Positions 18,233 to 26,478 of a stretch of 64,000 nucleotides of DNA are shown here, in pieces. Origin of the DNA: JACQFV01 sp964593585. Its GTDB lineage: Bacteria > Zixibacteria > MSB-5A5 > WJJR01. The stretch's first letter is position 1; each line of letters starts with the position of its first letter. The translations under genes and the position numbers were made by a program. The notes below the pieces were generated by a model. That model ran no database searches, had not been told where the DNA came from, and worked only from the letters and a program-made list of their open reading frames with translations. Location of the stretch: the NCBI GenBank assembly GCA_964593585.1, contig CAZQIZ010000013.1:9442-73441 (forward strand), written 5' to 3'.

Positions 18233-18613
18233 ATGAAAACCGTCGGGTTTCCCGCCGTGGCCGTGCTGGCATTCGGCCTGACAGCCGTTGCCTCGGCCAC
18301 CGTCCGTCATGTGCCGGCCGATTTTGCCGCGATCCAGGCGGCGATCGATGCCTCCATCAGCGGTGACACGGTGCTCGTTGCGCCCGGTGTCTACACCGAA
18401 AACCTCGACCTGCGCGGCCGCGCGTTGCGGCTGCTATCGTCCGGCGGGGCGGAGGCGACCACGCTGTCCCTCTCTTTTCCTGAGGCCACACTCATCCTGG
18501 TCAGCGGGGTCGGGGCGGGCGCCGAGCTGGCCGGATTCACGCTCGTCGGCGGCGCGGTTCTTCATCCCCGGGCCGGGGGACATGAACATGAATCAGGCCC
18601 TCGATCTGGTTGA
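18233..18613 (+). CDS. 5' part of frameshifted secreted beta-helix/dockerin protein
   Basis: The ATG at 18233, after GGAGGTTGAG, starts a signal peptide (MKTVGFPAVAVLAFGLTAVA) followed by VPADFAAIQAAIDASISGDT and VLVAPGVYTEN, the opening of a right-handed beta-helix of the pectin-lyase type. The frame stays coding-like to AGFTLVGGA near 18560, then runs into a non-family tail and stops at 18613. The homologous continuation is in the next frame from about 18560. The switch falls in a G/C-rich run (CCCCGGGCCGGGGGA), so either a one-base indel or a sequencing error broke one gene in two. Confidence 0.65.
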   Translation: MKTVGFPAVAVLAFGLTAVASATVRHVPADFAAIQAAIDASISGDTVLVAPGVYTENLDLRGRALRLLSSGGAEATTLSLSFPEATLILVSGVGAGAELAGFTLVGGAVLHPRAGGHEHESGPRSG

Positions 18614-19565
18614 TGTGGTCATGGTGATCGACGTCGTCTTCCGCGCCGCCGCCGAACCGGCCGCGTTCTATCTGGCCGATGTCAACGGCGATTGCGTGAT
18701 CGACGTTCGCGATGTCGTGCGCATCATCGAGCACTCCTTCCGCGGCGGCCCCCTGCCGCTTTCGTTGTGCGCGACGGGCGCCTCCCACCGACGTGTTGTG
18801 CCAATCGACTACGCCACCATCACCAGCGCGATGCTGGCGGCGGCCGACGATGACACAATTCTCGTGATGCCGGGAGTCTACCGCGAGAACATCCGATTCT
18901 ACGGCAAACGGGTTCACGTGGTGGGCGAAGGCGGTCCCGGCGTCACGACGCTTGAGCCGGCGATCCTCGACGAGCCCACGGTGCGGTTCGACACGGGAGA
19001 GCCGGCGGGCGCATCCCTCTCAGGATTCACCCTCACCGGAGGCGATGGCAAGCACGCCATTCTCGTTTCCAACGGCGCCAGTCCGCACATTCATCACAAC
19101 ATCATCCGCGACCACATCTCCTACGAGCACAACGCCACCGCGATCGGATCGTATGACGCCAACCCGGCGATCGAATACAATCTCTTCGTGCACACGCGGT
19201 CCTTGGGTGGTATCGGGATCTTTTCCGGAGGCGGAACCATCAACAGCAACACCTTCGACGACAATTCGCGCGGCTACTGGTCGCAGGGTGTCGGGGTGGT
19301 GGCGCGCAACAACATCGTTACCAACTCCGTGCAATTCGGCATCGGCGACGATGGATTTGCCGTCAACGATTACAACTGCCTGTTCAACAATGTCGTGGAG
19401 TACTGTTGCGGCGCCGTGGCCGGCCCCAACGATATGCTGCTTGATCCTCTCTATTGCGACCGCGCTGTCGAGGACTTCCGTCTCGGCCCGGGGTCGCCGG
19501 CCCTGGGCAGCGGCGCCGACGGTCGCGATCGCGGCGCATTCCCGGCAGGGTGCAGTGGAAACTAA
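18582..19565 (+). CDS. 3' part of frameshifted protein: dockerin-like pair plus beta-helix
   Basis: This frame carries two dockerin-like calcium-loop/helix motifs, NQALDLVDVVMVIDVVFRAA and DVNGDCVIDVRDVVRIIEHS, then a second beta-helix start (VPIDYATITSAMLAAADDDT) and parallel beta-helix coils such as LSGFTLTGGDGKHAILVSNG and SNTFDDNSRGYW. The ATG at 18582 is only the first in-frame Met after the break. With no signal peptide of its own, it most likely belongs with the 18233 reading frame. The two beta-helix openings resemble each other, so the gene may also be a fusion of two related genes. Such proteins are usually surface or secreted carbohydrate-associated proteins. Confidence 0.65.
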   Translation: MNMNQALDLVDVVMVIDVVFRAAAEPAAFYLADVNGDCVIDVRDVVRIIEHSFRGGPLPLSLCATGASHRRVVPIDYATITSAMLAAADDDTILVMPGVYRENIRFYGKRVHVVGEGGPGVTTLEPAILDEPTVRFDTGEPAGASLSGFTLTGGDGKHAILVSNGASPHIHHNIIRDHISYEHNATAIGSYDANPAIEYNLFVHTRSLGGIGIFSGGGTINSNTFDDNSRGYWSQGVGVVARNNIVTNSVQFGIGDDGFAVNDYNCLFNNVVEYCCGAVAGPNDMLLDPLYCDRAVEDFRLGPGSPALGSGADGRDRGAFPAGCSGN

Positions 19566-19809
19566 TAGCAATCGCTTGTGGCGGTTGGCCGCACAGAGGG
19601 GCCGACCGGCGGTCACTGTGCACTGAAGTGATCTGATATCATCGTCTTTGCGGCTCTGGCAGTTCAGGCGGGCCAAGTTGGCGCCATAACCGCTTGACCC
19701 GACCGCCGGGGGCGGATAAGTTTGATCCTGTTGCTGGGCAGGCCAGGAAGCACCTACCGATCCTGGGATGGAACCTATGCTGGGTAGCAAGCGAAAGGAG
19801 CGCTGGGGC

Positions 19810-21927
19810 ATGCGTGCATCCAGTTGGAGTGCAATCATCCTTGCGGGTTTGGCACTATGGGTCGTGGCCGGTTGCGGCGACGATGAGGATAAAAACCTGG
19901 TGGTGCGCAATGTCTCGGTGGCGCCGGCGTTGCTGACCGAAGGGGATGTCGGCGTGATCGAAGTGCTGGTGACCAACCGCTCCGGCGCCGCCCAGGATGA
20001 CGAGACCGTCTACATGTCGGCGATCCCGGCCGCCTCGGTGACCTTCACCGCCACCGCGGTGACCACCAACGCGCTTGGCATCGCCGCGACCACCTTTACC
20101 GCGGCCGAACCGGGCAGCGTCCTGATCGGCGCGCGTGTGGGCAACAACCCCAGCACCGAATACGTGACCATCGTGATCGAAGAAAGCGACGATGACGGGG
20201 GCGGCGGCACCAACGGGCAGGTGACCTTGACGATCACTCCCCCGGTGTTGGTGGCCGACGGGCAAGCAACGGCGGCGGTGCATGCAGTCATCGCCGACAA
20301 CGCCGGCGATCCGATTCCCGACAACACGCCGGTCAAGTTTGTCGCGGGCGAGAAGTTCAACGACATCGACGGCGACGGGGCCTGGACGCCTAATGTCGAC
20401 GCGCTGGTGTATGACGCCGACGCCGACGGGGAATGGGACGCGCTCGGCGTGATCGACCGGCTGCGCTACGCGGCCAACGGCCAGGCCAACGCCACCTTTA
20501 CCGCCGGCTTCATCGCCGGACCGGTGCACATCAAGGTGACCGCCGGCTCCGGCCCGCAGCGCATTACCGGCGAGGCCATCCTCTCGCTGGTTGCGGGCAA
20601 TCCGGTGCACACGATCGCGCTGTCACCCGAACGGCAACGGATCCAGGTGCGCGGCACCGGAGGCATTGAGTGGACGCGCATTGTGGCGGAGGCCTACGAT
20701 GAGCATGGCAATCCCGCCGACGAGGGGCTGCCGATCGAGTTCCTGATCACCGCGGGCCCGGGCGGCGGCGAGACGGTCAACGGCGAGGCGGTCGGACCGG
20801 TCACCGCGCGGACCAACGCGCTGGGGCAGGCGACGGTCACTCTCAACGCCGGCACCCTCCCCGGCACCGTCCGTCTGCGTGCCCGCGCCGGCACGGTCCT
20901 CTCCACCGCCACGCAGGTCACGATCCGCAGCGGCCCGCCGGCGGCGATCTCCTGCGGGGTGGAGGACTGCAATGTCCCCTCGTGGAGCCAGACCGGATAC
21001 AACAATCGCGTGCTGGCGGTGGTGGTCGATCAGTGGGGCAATGAGGTTCCTGATTCGACTGCGGTCTACTTCGGCACCGAGCAGGGGTTGATTGAGGGCG
21101 CCGCGGAGACGATGATCGAGCAGACGGTGCGTGGGAAGGCCGAGACGTTCTGGAACTCCGGCGAGCCGCGCAACGATCCCTATGTCTACATCTGGTGCGA
21201 AACCGCCGGCGGCACGGTCAGGGACACCTGTGTCTTCCTCGAGTCGGGCGCGCCATCCACCGGCACATTCGTGACTTGGCCGCAGACCATGGTCGCTTCC
21301 GGGGACAGTCTCGGTCGCGTGGAGATCGCGGTGCTGGACATCAACGGCGTGTTTGTCGATACCGATACGCCCATCGAGTTGCTGACGGACTTCGGGTCGA
21401 TCCAATCGGGTCTGCTTCAGGATGGATGCAATTCCGCCACTTATATCGGCTACTACCGTCCGCCGGTTCTGGACCAGGACTACAGTTACACAACTCCGGG
21501 TGATGGGATCGGCGTGGTGGCCACCATCCGCGCCAACGCCGGCGGACCGACCGGTTATCACGGCAGCGTGAATGTGACGCTATTGACTGGCAAGTCGGAC
21601 CCGCGCTTCTCGCAGGTCAACATGGCCAGTCAGGTGCACCAAGGAGCATTTGTCCCGGTCGAAGTGGTTGTTCGCGATTACGATGGCAATCCGCTGGGCG
21701 GTCATGAAATCGAAATCACGGTGCAGTCAACCAGCGAGGGAATCAGCGGCAGCATTTCCGGCTCCACGCAGTTCACCGACAAGTACGGGGTCGCGCGAGG
21801 ATTCATCTTTACCGCCGACAACCCGAGTTTCCCATGTAATCACACTGGCTACCTGACCATCCGTGATGTCGATCCGCAGTTCGGCGGCATGCTCATGGTG
21901 CATACGGTACTGATAACCTGTCAGTAG
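19810..21927 (+). CDS. Lipoprotein with bacterial Ig-like (Big_1) repeats
   Basis: A 705-residue lipoprotein. The start at 19810 is preferred over the ATG at 19768 because AAAGGAG lies 9 nt before it and the signal then reads MRASSWSAIILAGLALWVVA with lipobox VVAGC. At least five Ig-like units follow, recognised by recurring phrases such as TNALGIAATTFTA, YAANGQANATFTAG, TNALGQATVTLNAGTLPGT and TDKYGVARGFIFTA. This is the intimin/invasin-type Big_1 pattern in which each unit ends with a substitution strand. These act as rigid stalks in adhesins. No terminal binding domain is apparent. A strong terminator follows. Confidence 0.8.
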   Translation: MRASSWSAIILAGLALWVVAGCGDDEDKNLVVRNVSVAPALLTEGDVGVIEVLVTNRSGAAQDDETVYMSAIPAASVTFTATAVTTNALGIAATTFTAAEPGSVLIGARVGNNPSTEYVTIVIEESDDDGGGGTNGQVTLTITPPVLVADGQATAAVHAVIADNAGDPIPDNTPVKFVAGEKFNDIDGDGAWTPNVDALVYDADADGEWDALGVIDRLRYAANGQANATFTAGFIAGPVHIKVTAGSGPQRITGEAILSLVAGNPVHTIALSPERQRIQVRGTGGIEWTRIVAEAYDEHGNPADEGLPIEFLITAGPGGGETVNGEAVGPVTARTNALGQATVTLNAGTLPGTVRLRARAGTVLSTATQVTIRSGPPAAISCGVEDCNVPSWSQTGYNNRVLAVVVDQWGNEVPDSTAVYFGTEQGLIEGAAETMIEQTVRGKAETFWNSGEPRNDPYVYIWCETAGGTVRDTCVFLESGAPSTGTFVTWPQTMVASGDSLGRVEIAVLDINGVFVDTDTPIELLTDFGSIQSGLLQDGCNSATYIGYYRPPVLDQDYSYTTPGDGIGVVATIRANAGGPTGYHGSVNVTLLTGKSDPRFSQVNMASQVHQGAFVPVEVVVRDYDGNPLGGHEIEITVQSTSEGISGSISGSTQFTDKYGVARGFIFTADNPSFPCNHTGYLTIRDVDPQFGGMLMVHTVLITCQ

Positions 21928-21974
21928 CCGGGCGCGATGCGGCTCACTTCAGTGAGTCCTCGTCGAGTGTCAAA

Positions 21975-22006
21975 GGGTGGGCGCGGATGACGCGCCCACT
22001 CTTTTT
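21975..22006 (+). terminator. Rho-independent terminator
   Basis: The stem GTGGGCGCG/CGCGCCCAC (9 perfect pairs, loop GATGA, 21977-21999) is followed by TCTTTTT. It closes the Ig-repeat lipoprotein gene and lies about 95 nt before mnmG. Confidence 0.85.
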
Positions 22007-22102
22007 GCATGTACCGAGATGTGGTTTTCGGCACCGGCTTCACGGCAAACACATCCGCCATGGGCGCGCAATCCCGCCGGAAAATCGCTACATTGGAAGG
22101 CG

Positions 22103-23953
22103 ATGGACTTGACGCCACGCATCATTGTCATCGGCGGCGGACATGCCGGCATCGAGGCGGCGGCCGCGGCGGCGACCATGGGCGCCCGGGTGCTGTTCAT
22201 CACTCAGGATCCGGCGGCAATCGGACGAATGTCCTGCAATCCTGCCATCGGCGGCATCGGCAAGGGACAGATCGTCCGAGAGATCGATGCCCTCGGTGGC
22301 CGGATGGGGTATCTGGCCGACTGTGCCGGGATTCAGTTCAAGGTCCTAAATCGCCGCAAAGGTCCAGCGGTACAGTCCTCGCGCTGTCAGTGCGATCGAC
22401 GTTCATATCAACAAGCGGCACAAGAAGATATATCGCAGAAGACGGGTGTCATTGTCCGTCGCGGCGGTGTGAACTCACTCCTCATCAAAGGCGGTCGGAT
22501 TGCCGGCGTCGTCGATCAGGACGGAGAGCATCATGCGGCGGATGCGGTCGTGCTTTGCGCCGGCACCTTCCTGGAGGCAGTCACTCATGTCGGCAGCAAA
22601 ATCGAGAAGGCGGGACGTTATGGCGAACCGCCCGCCGAGGGACTTTCGGGGCAACTGCGAGATCTCGGTTTTGAAGTCGGGCGTTTGAAGACCGGAACCC
22701 CGCCGCGGCTCGATGGGTTGACCATCGACTACTCGCTCTGCGAGATTCAGCCCGGCGATGAGCCGCCGCGCGGATTTTCGCGGCGACAGCCGGTTGCCAT
22801 CCGCAACGAGGCGGTTTGCTGGTTGACTTATACCTCCCCGGCAACGCATGAGGTGATCGGCGCCAACTTCGACCGTTCGCCGCTGTTCAACGGTCAGATC
22901 TCCGGGATCGGGCCACGCTATTGTCCATCGATTGAAGACAAGGTCAAGAAGTTCGCCGAGAAGCCGCGTCACCAACTCTTCCTCGAGCCGGAGGGGATGG
23001 GAACCGACGAGATCTACATCAATGGATTTTCGACTTCTCTCCCCGCCGATGTGCAGTTGGAAGCCCTCCGTACCATCCCAGCGTTGCGAGCGGTGGAGAT
23101 GACACGTCCCGGTTACGCTGTCGAGTACGACTATTTTCCGCCGACGCAACTTAAACTTTCGCTTGAGACTAAGATCATTCCCGGTCTCTTCTTCGCCGGG
23201 CAGATCAATGGGACATCCGGCTATGAAGAAGCCGCCGGCCAGGGGTTGGTGGCCGGGATCAATGCGGTGCTTTGCTGCCGGGCCGAGACGCCGTTTGTCC
23301 TCAGCCGGGCCGAATCATACATCGGCGTGATGATCGATGACCTGGTGACGCTGGGAGTCGATGAACCATACCGCATGTTCACTTCGCGCGCCGAGCATCG
23401 CCTGCATCTTCGCGAGGACAACGCCGAACGACGTCTCGCGCATCATGCGGTGCGTCTGGGGCTGCGTTCGCAGCACGAGCTTGATGTGTTGCGTCGACGC
23501 TGGGAGCAGATCGACCACGCGATCGCCGCGTTCGGCAGGACTACAGTCCCGGGAGAGTCACTCCCTTATGCGGGGTTGCGTCGTCAGGGTGGCGCCACGC
23601 TGGATCAACTGCTGCGGATCCCGGAGGTGAGTCTTTCCGATCTGCGCCAGTATCATCCGGAGCTGGAAGACTACGATCCGGATGCGGCGGAGCAGATTGA
23701 GGTGGCTATCAAGTACCGCGGCTACATCAAGCGCCAGCAGCGTCAGATCGAGCAGTTCCAGCGCATGGAGTCGCAGCGCATTCCGGAGACGTTGTCCTTT
23801 GCATCGCTGCCCGGTCTGCGTCGCGAGTCGGTCGAGAAGTTCGCGCGGATCCGTCCGGCGACGCTCGGACAGGCGTCGCGTATTCCCGGCATCACCTCGG
23901 CCGACCTCAATCTGTTGATGATTCATCTCAAGGTGGGTAATGGCCGTAGCTAG
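22103..23953 (+). CDS. mnmG: tRNA uridine-5-carboxymethylaminomethyl enzyme MnmG (GidA)
   Basis: MnmG is the FAD- and NADH-using partner of MnmE in wobble-uridine modification. The 616-residue protein begins MDLTPRIIVIGGGHAGIEAA with the Rossmann FAD motif GGGHAGIEAA, then MSCNPAIGGIGKGQIVREID and LKTGTPPRLDG, all MnmG signatures. FAGQINGTSGYEEAAGQGLV and the tRNA-contact region EPYRMFTSRAEHRL follow. The length fits the family. The start at 22103, after GGAAGG, is fixed by homology; upstream in-frame codons lack family similarity. It is separated from mnmE by about 7.9 kb of secreted-protein genes, and rsmG follows after 119 nt. Confidence 0.96.
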   Translation: MDLTPRIIVIGGGHAGIEAAAAAATMGARVLFITQDPAAIGRMSCNPAIGGIGKGQIVREIDALGGRMGYLADCAGIQFKVLNRRKGPAVQSSRCQCDRRSYQQAAQEDISQKTGVIVRRGGVNSLLIKGGRIAGVVDQDGEHHAADAVVLCAGTFLEAVTHVGSKIEKAGRYGEPPAEGLSGQLRDLGFEVGRLKTGTPPRLDGLTIDYSLCEIQPGDEPPRGFSRRQPVAIRNEAVCWLTYTSPATHEVIGANFDRSPLFNGQISGIGPRYCPSIEDKVKKFAEKPRHQLFLEPEGMGTDEIYINGFSTSLPADVQLEALRTIPALRAVEMTRPGYAVEYDYFPPTQLKLSLETKIIPGLFFAGQINGTSGYEEAAGQGLVAGINAVLCCRAETPFVLSRAESYIGVMIDDLVTLGVDEPYRMFTSRAEHRLHLREDNAERRLAHHAVRLGLRSQHELDVLRRRWEQIDHAIAAFGRTTVPGESLPYAGLRRQGGATLDQLLRIPEVSLSDLRQYHPELEDYDPDAAEQIEVAIKYRGYIKRQQRQIEQFQRMESQRIPETLSFASLPGLRRESVEKFARIRPATLGQASRIPGITSADLNLLMIHLKVGNGRS

Positions 23954-23966
23954 AGCGACCGACGGC

Positions 23967-23982
23967 CGTTTCACGTGGAACA
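23967..23982. promoter_or_regulatory. parS-like centromere site 1
   Basis: CGTTTCACGTGGAACA matches 14 of 16 bases of the ParB-binding consensus TGTTTCACGTGAAACA. It starts 13 nt after the mnmG stop and lies within 1.6 kb of parAB. Confidence 0.85.
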
Positions 23983-24064
23983 TCGCGAATTGTCCGACTA
24001 ATTCCCGCGAAAGTCGATTGACATCGTCATCCGTTCGGTGACTCCTTGACTGAGTGAACGGGGG

Positions 24065-24080
24065 CGTTTCACGTGAAACT
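24065..24080. promoter_or_regulatory. parS-like centromere site 2, containing the rsmG start
   Basis: CGTTTCACGTGAAACT matches 14 of 16 parS bases and has a perfect 14-bp palindrome GTTTCACGTGAAAC. The central CACGTG supplies the GTG start codon of rsmG. It lies 98 bp from site 1. Confidence 0.88.
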
Positions 24081-24711
24081 GAATCCGGTCCTGCTGGCGA
24101 AAGCCGCTGGCGTTAAATCCATTGATCCTGATGCCTTGGTGCGGTTGGAGCAGTATGCCGACCTGCTGGCCGCAGCCAACCGACGGATCAATCTGATCTC
24201 CCGGGCCAGCGAGCTTGAGCAGGAGATCAAACGGCAGATTGTGGTCTCGCTTCTGCCGCTGCGGGTGGACCGTACCGATCCTTGCCGTTGGATCGACATC
24301 GGTTCCGGTGGCGGATTCCCGGTGGTGCCGCTGGCGATCGTAGAACCACACGTCGAATTCATTGCCGTCGAAGCGGTGGCGAAGAAGGCCTACTTCATCG
24401 AGCGCACTGCGCAGGAGATTGGCATCGCCAACCTGCGGGTGATCGCTGGCGAGATCGAACGAGTGATAGCGAAAGATCCGCGTCCAGAATGCCAGGTTGT
24501 CAGTATCAAAGCAGTGGCGGATTTGCCGCAGAGTCTTGCCTGGGCCGGGGAGTTGCTTGTCCATGGCGGGTTGCTTTTCACCTACAAACCAGGCGACTCA
24601 GATCTGATCACGACCGCTCAGAATGAGAAATTCGAACAATTGATGGTTGTTGATGTTAAAGAAGTCATTGACATCACCAGTCTATCATTAGTAGTCTACA
24701 AGAAACGATGA
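24073..24711 (+). CDS. rsmG: 16S rRNA (guanine527-N7)-methyltransferase RsmG
   Basis: RsmG (GidB) uses S-adenosylmethionine to methylate G527 of 16S rRNA. The 212-residue protein has the SAM-binding motif WIDIGSGGGFPVVPLAI near residue 76 and the later VVSIKAVADLPQSLAWAGEL; NRRINLISR is the usual N-terminal marker. The start is GTG at 24073, within a parS palindrome, preceded by GGGGGCG. The 3' part of the gene is visibly less GC-rich than the surroundings. It is followed by parA after a 58-nt AT-rich gap. Confidence 0.94.
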   Translation: MKLNPVLLAKAAGVKSIDPDALVRLEQYADLLAAANRRINLISRASELEQEIKRQIVVSLLPLRVDRTDPCRWIDIGSGGGFPVVPLAIVEPHVEFIAVEAVAKKAYFIERTAQEIGIANLRVIAGEIERVIAKDPRPECQVVSIKAVADLPQSLAWAGELLVHGGLLFTYKPGDSDLITTAQNEKFEQLMVVDVKEVIDITSLSLVVYKKR

Positions 24712-24769
24712 TCCACCACTACGCTGTCAGGCATGTAGTTATAAATGCAATTATTCGCAGAGGGAAGCA

Positions 24770-25534
24770 GTGACGGCACGGCGCATCATCTCGGTGGCCA
24801 ACCAGAAGGGGGGGGTGGGCAAGACAACCACCGCGGTCAATCTGGCAAGTTGTTTGGCGATCAGCGGTAAGCGCACATTGCTTGTGGATCTCGACCCGCA
24901 GGCCAACTCGACATCGTTCCTGGGCATCGACAAATCAACAGTCACCACATCGACTTATGAAGTGGTTCTCAACGGAGTTCCGGTGCGTGAAGCGGCAATC
25001 CCCACCGGGGTGGATCGTCTCGACATTCTCCCCTCCGCGATTCGGTTGGTCGGCGCCGAAGTCGAGATGGTAGAAATGGCCGGACGCGAATCGCGTCTGA
25101 AGGATGCCCTCGCTGACAGCAATCTCCCGTATGAGTTCATCATTATCGACTGTCCACCATCGCTTAACATATTGACATTGAATGCATTAGTTGCATCGGG
25201 CTCGGTCCTGATCCCGGTGCAAACCGAGTACTTCGCCCTTGAGGGGTTGGGACTTTTGCTGGACACCATCAACCGGATCAAGGGGTCGCTTAATCCGGAG
25301 CTGGAGATCGAGGGAGTGCTTCTGACCATGTACGATTCCCGTCTGAATCTCTCACGCCAGGTCGAGGCGGAGGCGCGGAAGTTCTTTGCCGGGAAGGTGT
25401 ATCAGACGGTAATCCAGCGGAATGTGCGGTTGGCGGAGGCGCCGGGGTTCGGCAAGCCGATTGTCCTGTACGACATGCTGTCGGCGGGAGCGGAGAATTA
25501 CGTGTCGTTGGCCAAGGAGGTCATTGCGTCATGA
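24770..25534 (+). CDS. parA: Chromosome partitioning ATPase ParA
   Basis: ParA is a deviant Walker-A ATPase that moves ParB-parS complexes on the nucleoid. The 254-residue protein begins with a GTG start, MTARRIISVANQKGGVGKTT, where KGGVGKTT is the deviant Walker A with its signature lysine. Walker A' VDLDPQANST and Walker B IIDCPPSLN follow. The size is that of the chromosomal Soj type, without an extra N-terminal DNA-binding domain. AGAGGGAAGC precedes the start. Its stop overlaps the parB ATG by four bases (ATGA). Confidence 0.96.
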   Translation: MTARRIISVANQKGGVGKTTTAVNLASCLAISGKRTLLVDLDPQANSTSFLGIDKSTVTTSTYEVVLNGVPVREAAIPTGVDRLDILPSAIRLVGAEVEMVEMAGRESRLKDALADSNLPYEFIIIDCPPSLNILTLNALVASGSVLIPVQTEYFALEGLGLLLDTINRIKGSLNPELEIEGVLLTMYDSRLNLSRQVEAEARKFFAGKVYQTVIQRNVRLAEAPGFGKPIVLYDMLSAGAENYVSLAKEVIAS

Positions 25535-26376
25535 ATCGGGTCGCGTTGGGACGGGGGTTGGAGGCGTTAATACCGACGGCGCCGGCGGCGGAGAAGCCGG
25601 GCACGGGCGTTGTCACTATACCGATTGATAAGGTTGTTCCCAATCCGCATCAGCCGCGCACGCAGCTGGACGGGGTCAAGCTGCACGAGCTGGCCGATTC
25701 GATCCGCGAGCATGGCGTGCTGCAGCCGATCATCGTCAAGAAGGTCGGCGAGCAGTACCAACTGATCGCCGGCGAACGGCGCTGGACCGCGGCGAAGACC
25801 GCGGGGCTGGTCGAGATCCCCGCGATCATCCCCGAGTCCTCCACCCCTGAAGCTGAACTGGAATGGGCGCTGATCGAGAATCTGCAGCGTGAGGACTTAA
25901 GCGCGCTCGACGAGGCCGCCGGTTACCAGAAACTCTCGCACCTGTTCGGCTACACGCAGGAGGAGATCGCCCAGCGGGTGGGCAAGGACCGTTCGACGGT
26001 GGCCAACACCCTGCGCCTGCTCTCGCTGCCGGAGGCGGTGCGCGAGAAGATCGGCGGCGGCAAGCTGACCGCGGGGCATGCGCGCGCGCTGTTGGCGCTG
26101 CCGTCGGCGGCCGAGCAGATCAAGCTGGCCAACCGCGTGGTCTCCGAGTCGCTCTCGGTGCGCAAGACCGAGGAGATCGTCTACGGCCGTCCCAAGCGCA
26201 TGCTCTCGCGGGCGAAGAAACGCTCCCCCGAACTGGAGGCGGTCGAGCAGACGCTGCGCCGCCGTCTGGGCGCCACGGTGCACATTCTCGAGTCGAAAAA
26301 ACGCGGCCGTATAGTGATCGATTACTATGGCCATGATGATCTCAATCGCATCCTCGATGTGATGGGGATGTCGTAG
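25531..26376 (+). CDS. parB: Chromosome partitioning protein ParB
   Basis: ParB binds parS, spreads as a CTP-dependent clamp and recruits SMC. The 281-residue protein has the N-terminal VALGRGLEALIP tail that stimulates ParA, the nuclease-like domain with PNPHQPRTQ and the CTP-binding GERRWTAAK, the helix-turn-helix YTQEEIAQRVGKDRSTVANT, and a short C-terminal dimerisation domain. It overlaps parA by ATGA and is followed by a strong terminator. The two nearby parS-like sites are its expected targets. Confidence 0.96.
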   Translation: MNRVALGRGLEALIPTAPAAEKPGTGVVTIPIDKVVPNPHQPRTQLDGVKLHELADSIREHGVLQPIIVKKVGEQYQLIAGERRWTAAKTAGLVEIPAIIPESSTPEAELEWALIENLQREDLSALDEAAGYQKLSHLFGYTQEEIAQRVGKDRSTVANTLRLLSLPEAVREKIGGGKLTAGHARALLALPSAAEQIKLANRVVSESLSVRKTEEIVYGRPKRMLSRAKKRSPELEAVEQTLRRRLGATVHILESKKRGRIVIDYYGHDDLNRILDVMGMS

Positions 26377-26419
26377 ACCGTCCGCCGTACGTCACTGGAC
26401 AGTGTTTCCAAATGCACGA

Positions 26420-26449
26420 CGCCCGGAGCCGATTGGCTCCGGGCGTTTT
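26420..26449 (+). terminator. Rho-independent terminator after parB
   Basis: The stem CGCCCGGAGCC/GGCTCCGGGCG (11 perfect pairs, loop GATT) is followed by TTTTGTGT. It lies between convergent parB and the glycine-zipper gene; the T-run favours the parB direction. Confidence 0.92.
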
Positions 26450-26478
26450 GTGTCGGTTGGTCGGTCGGCGGGCCGAAC

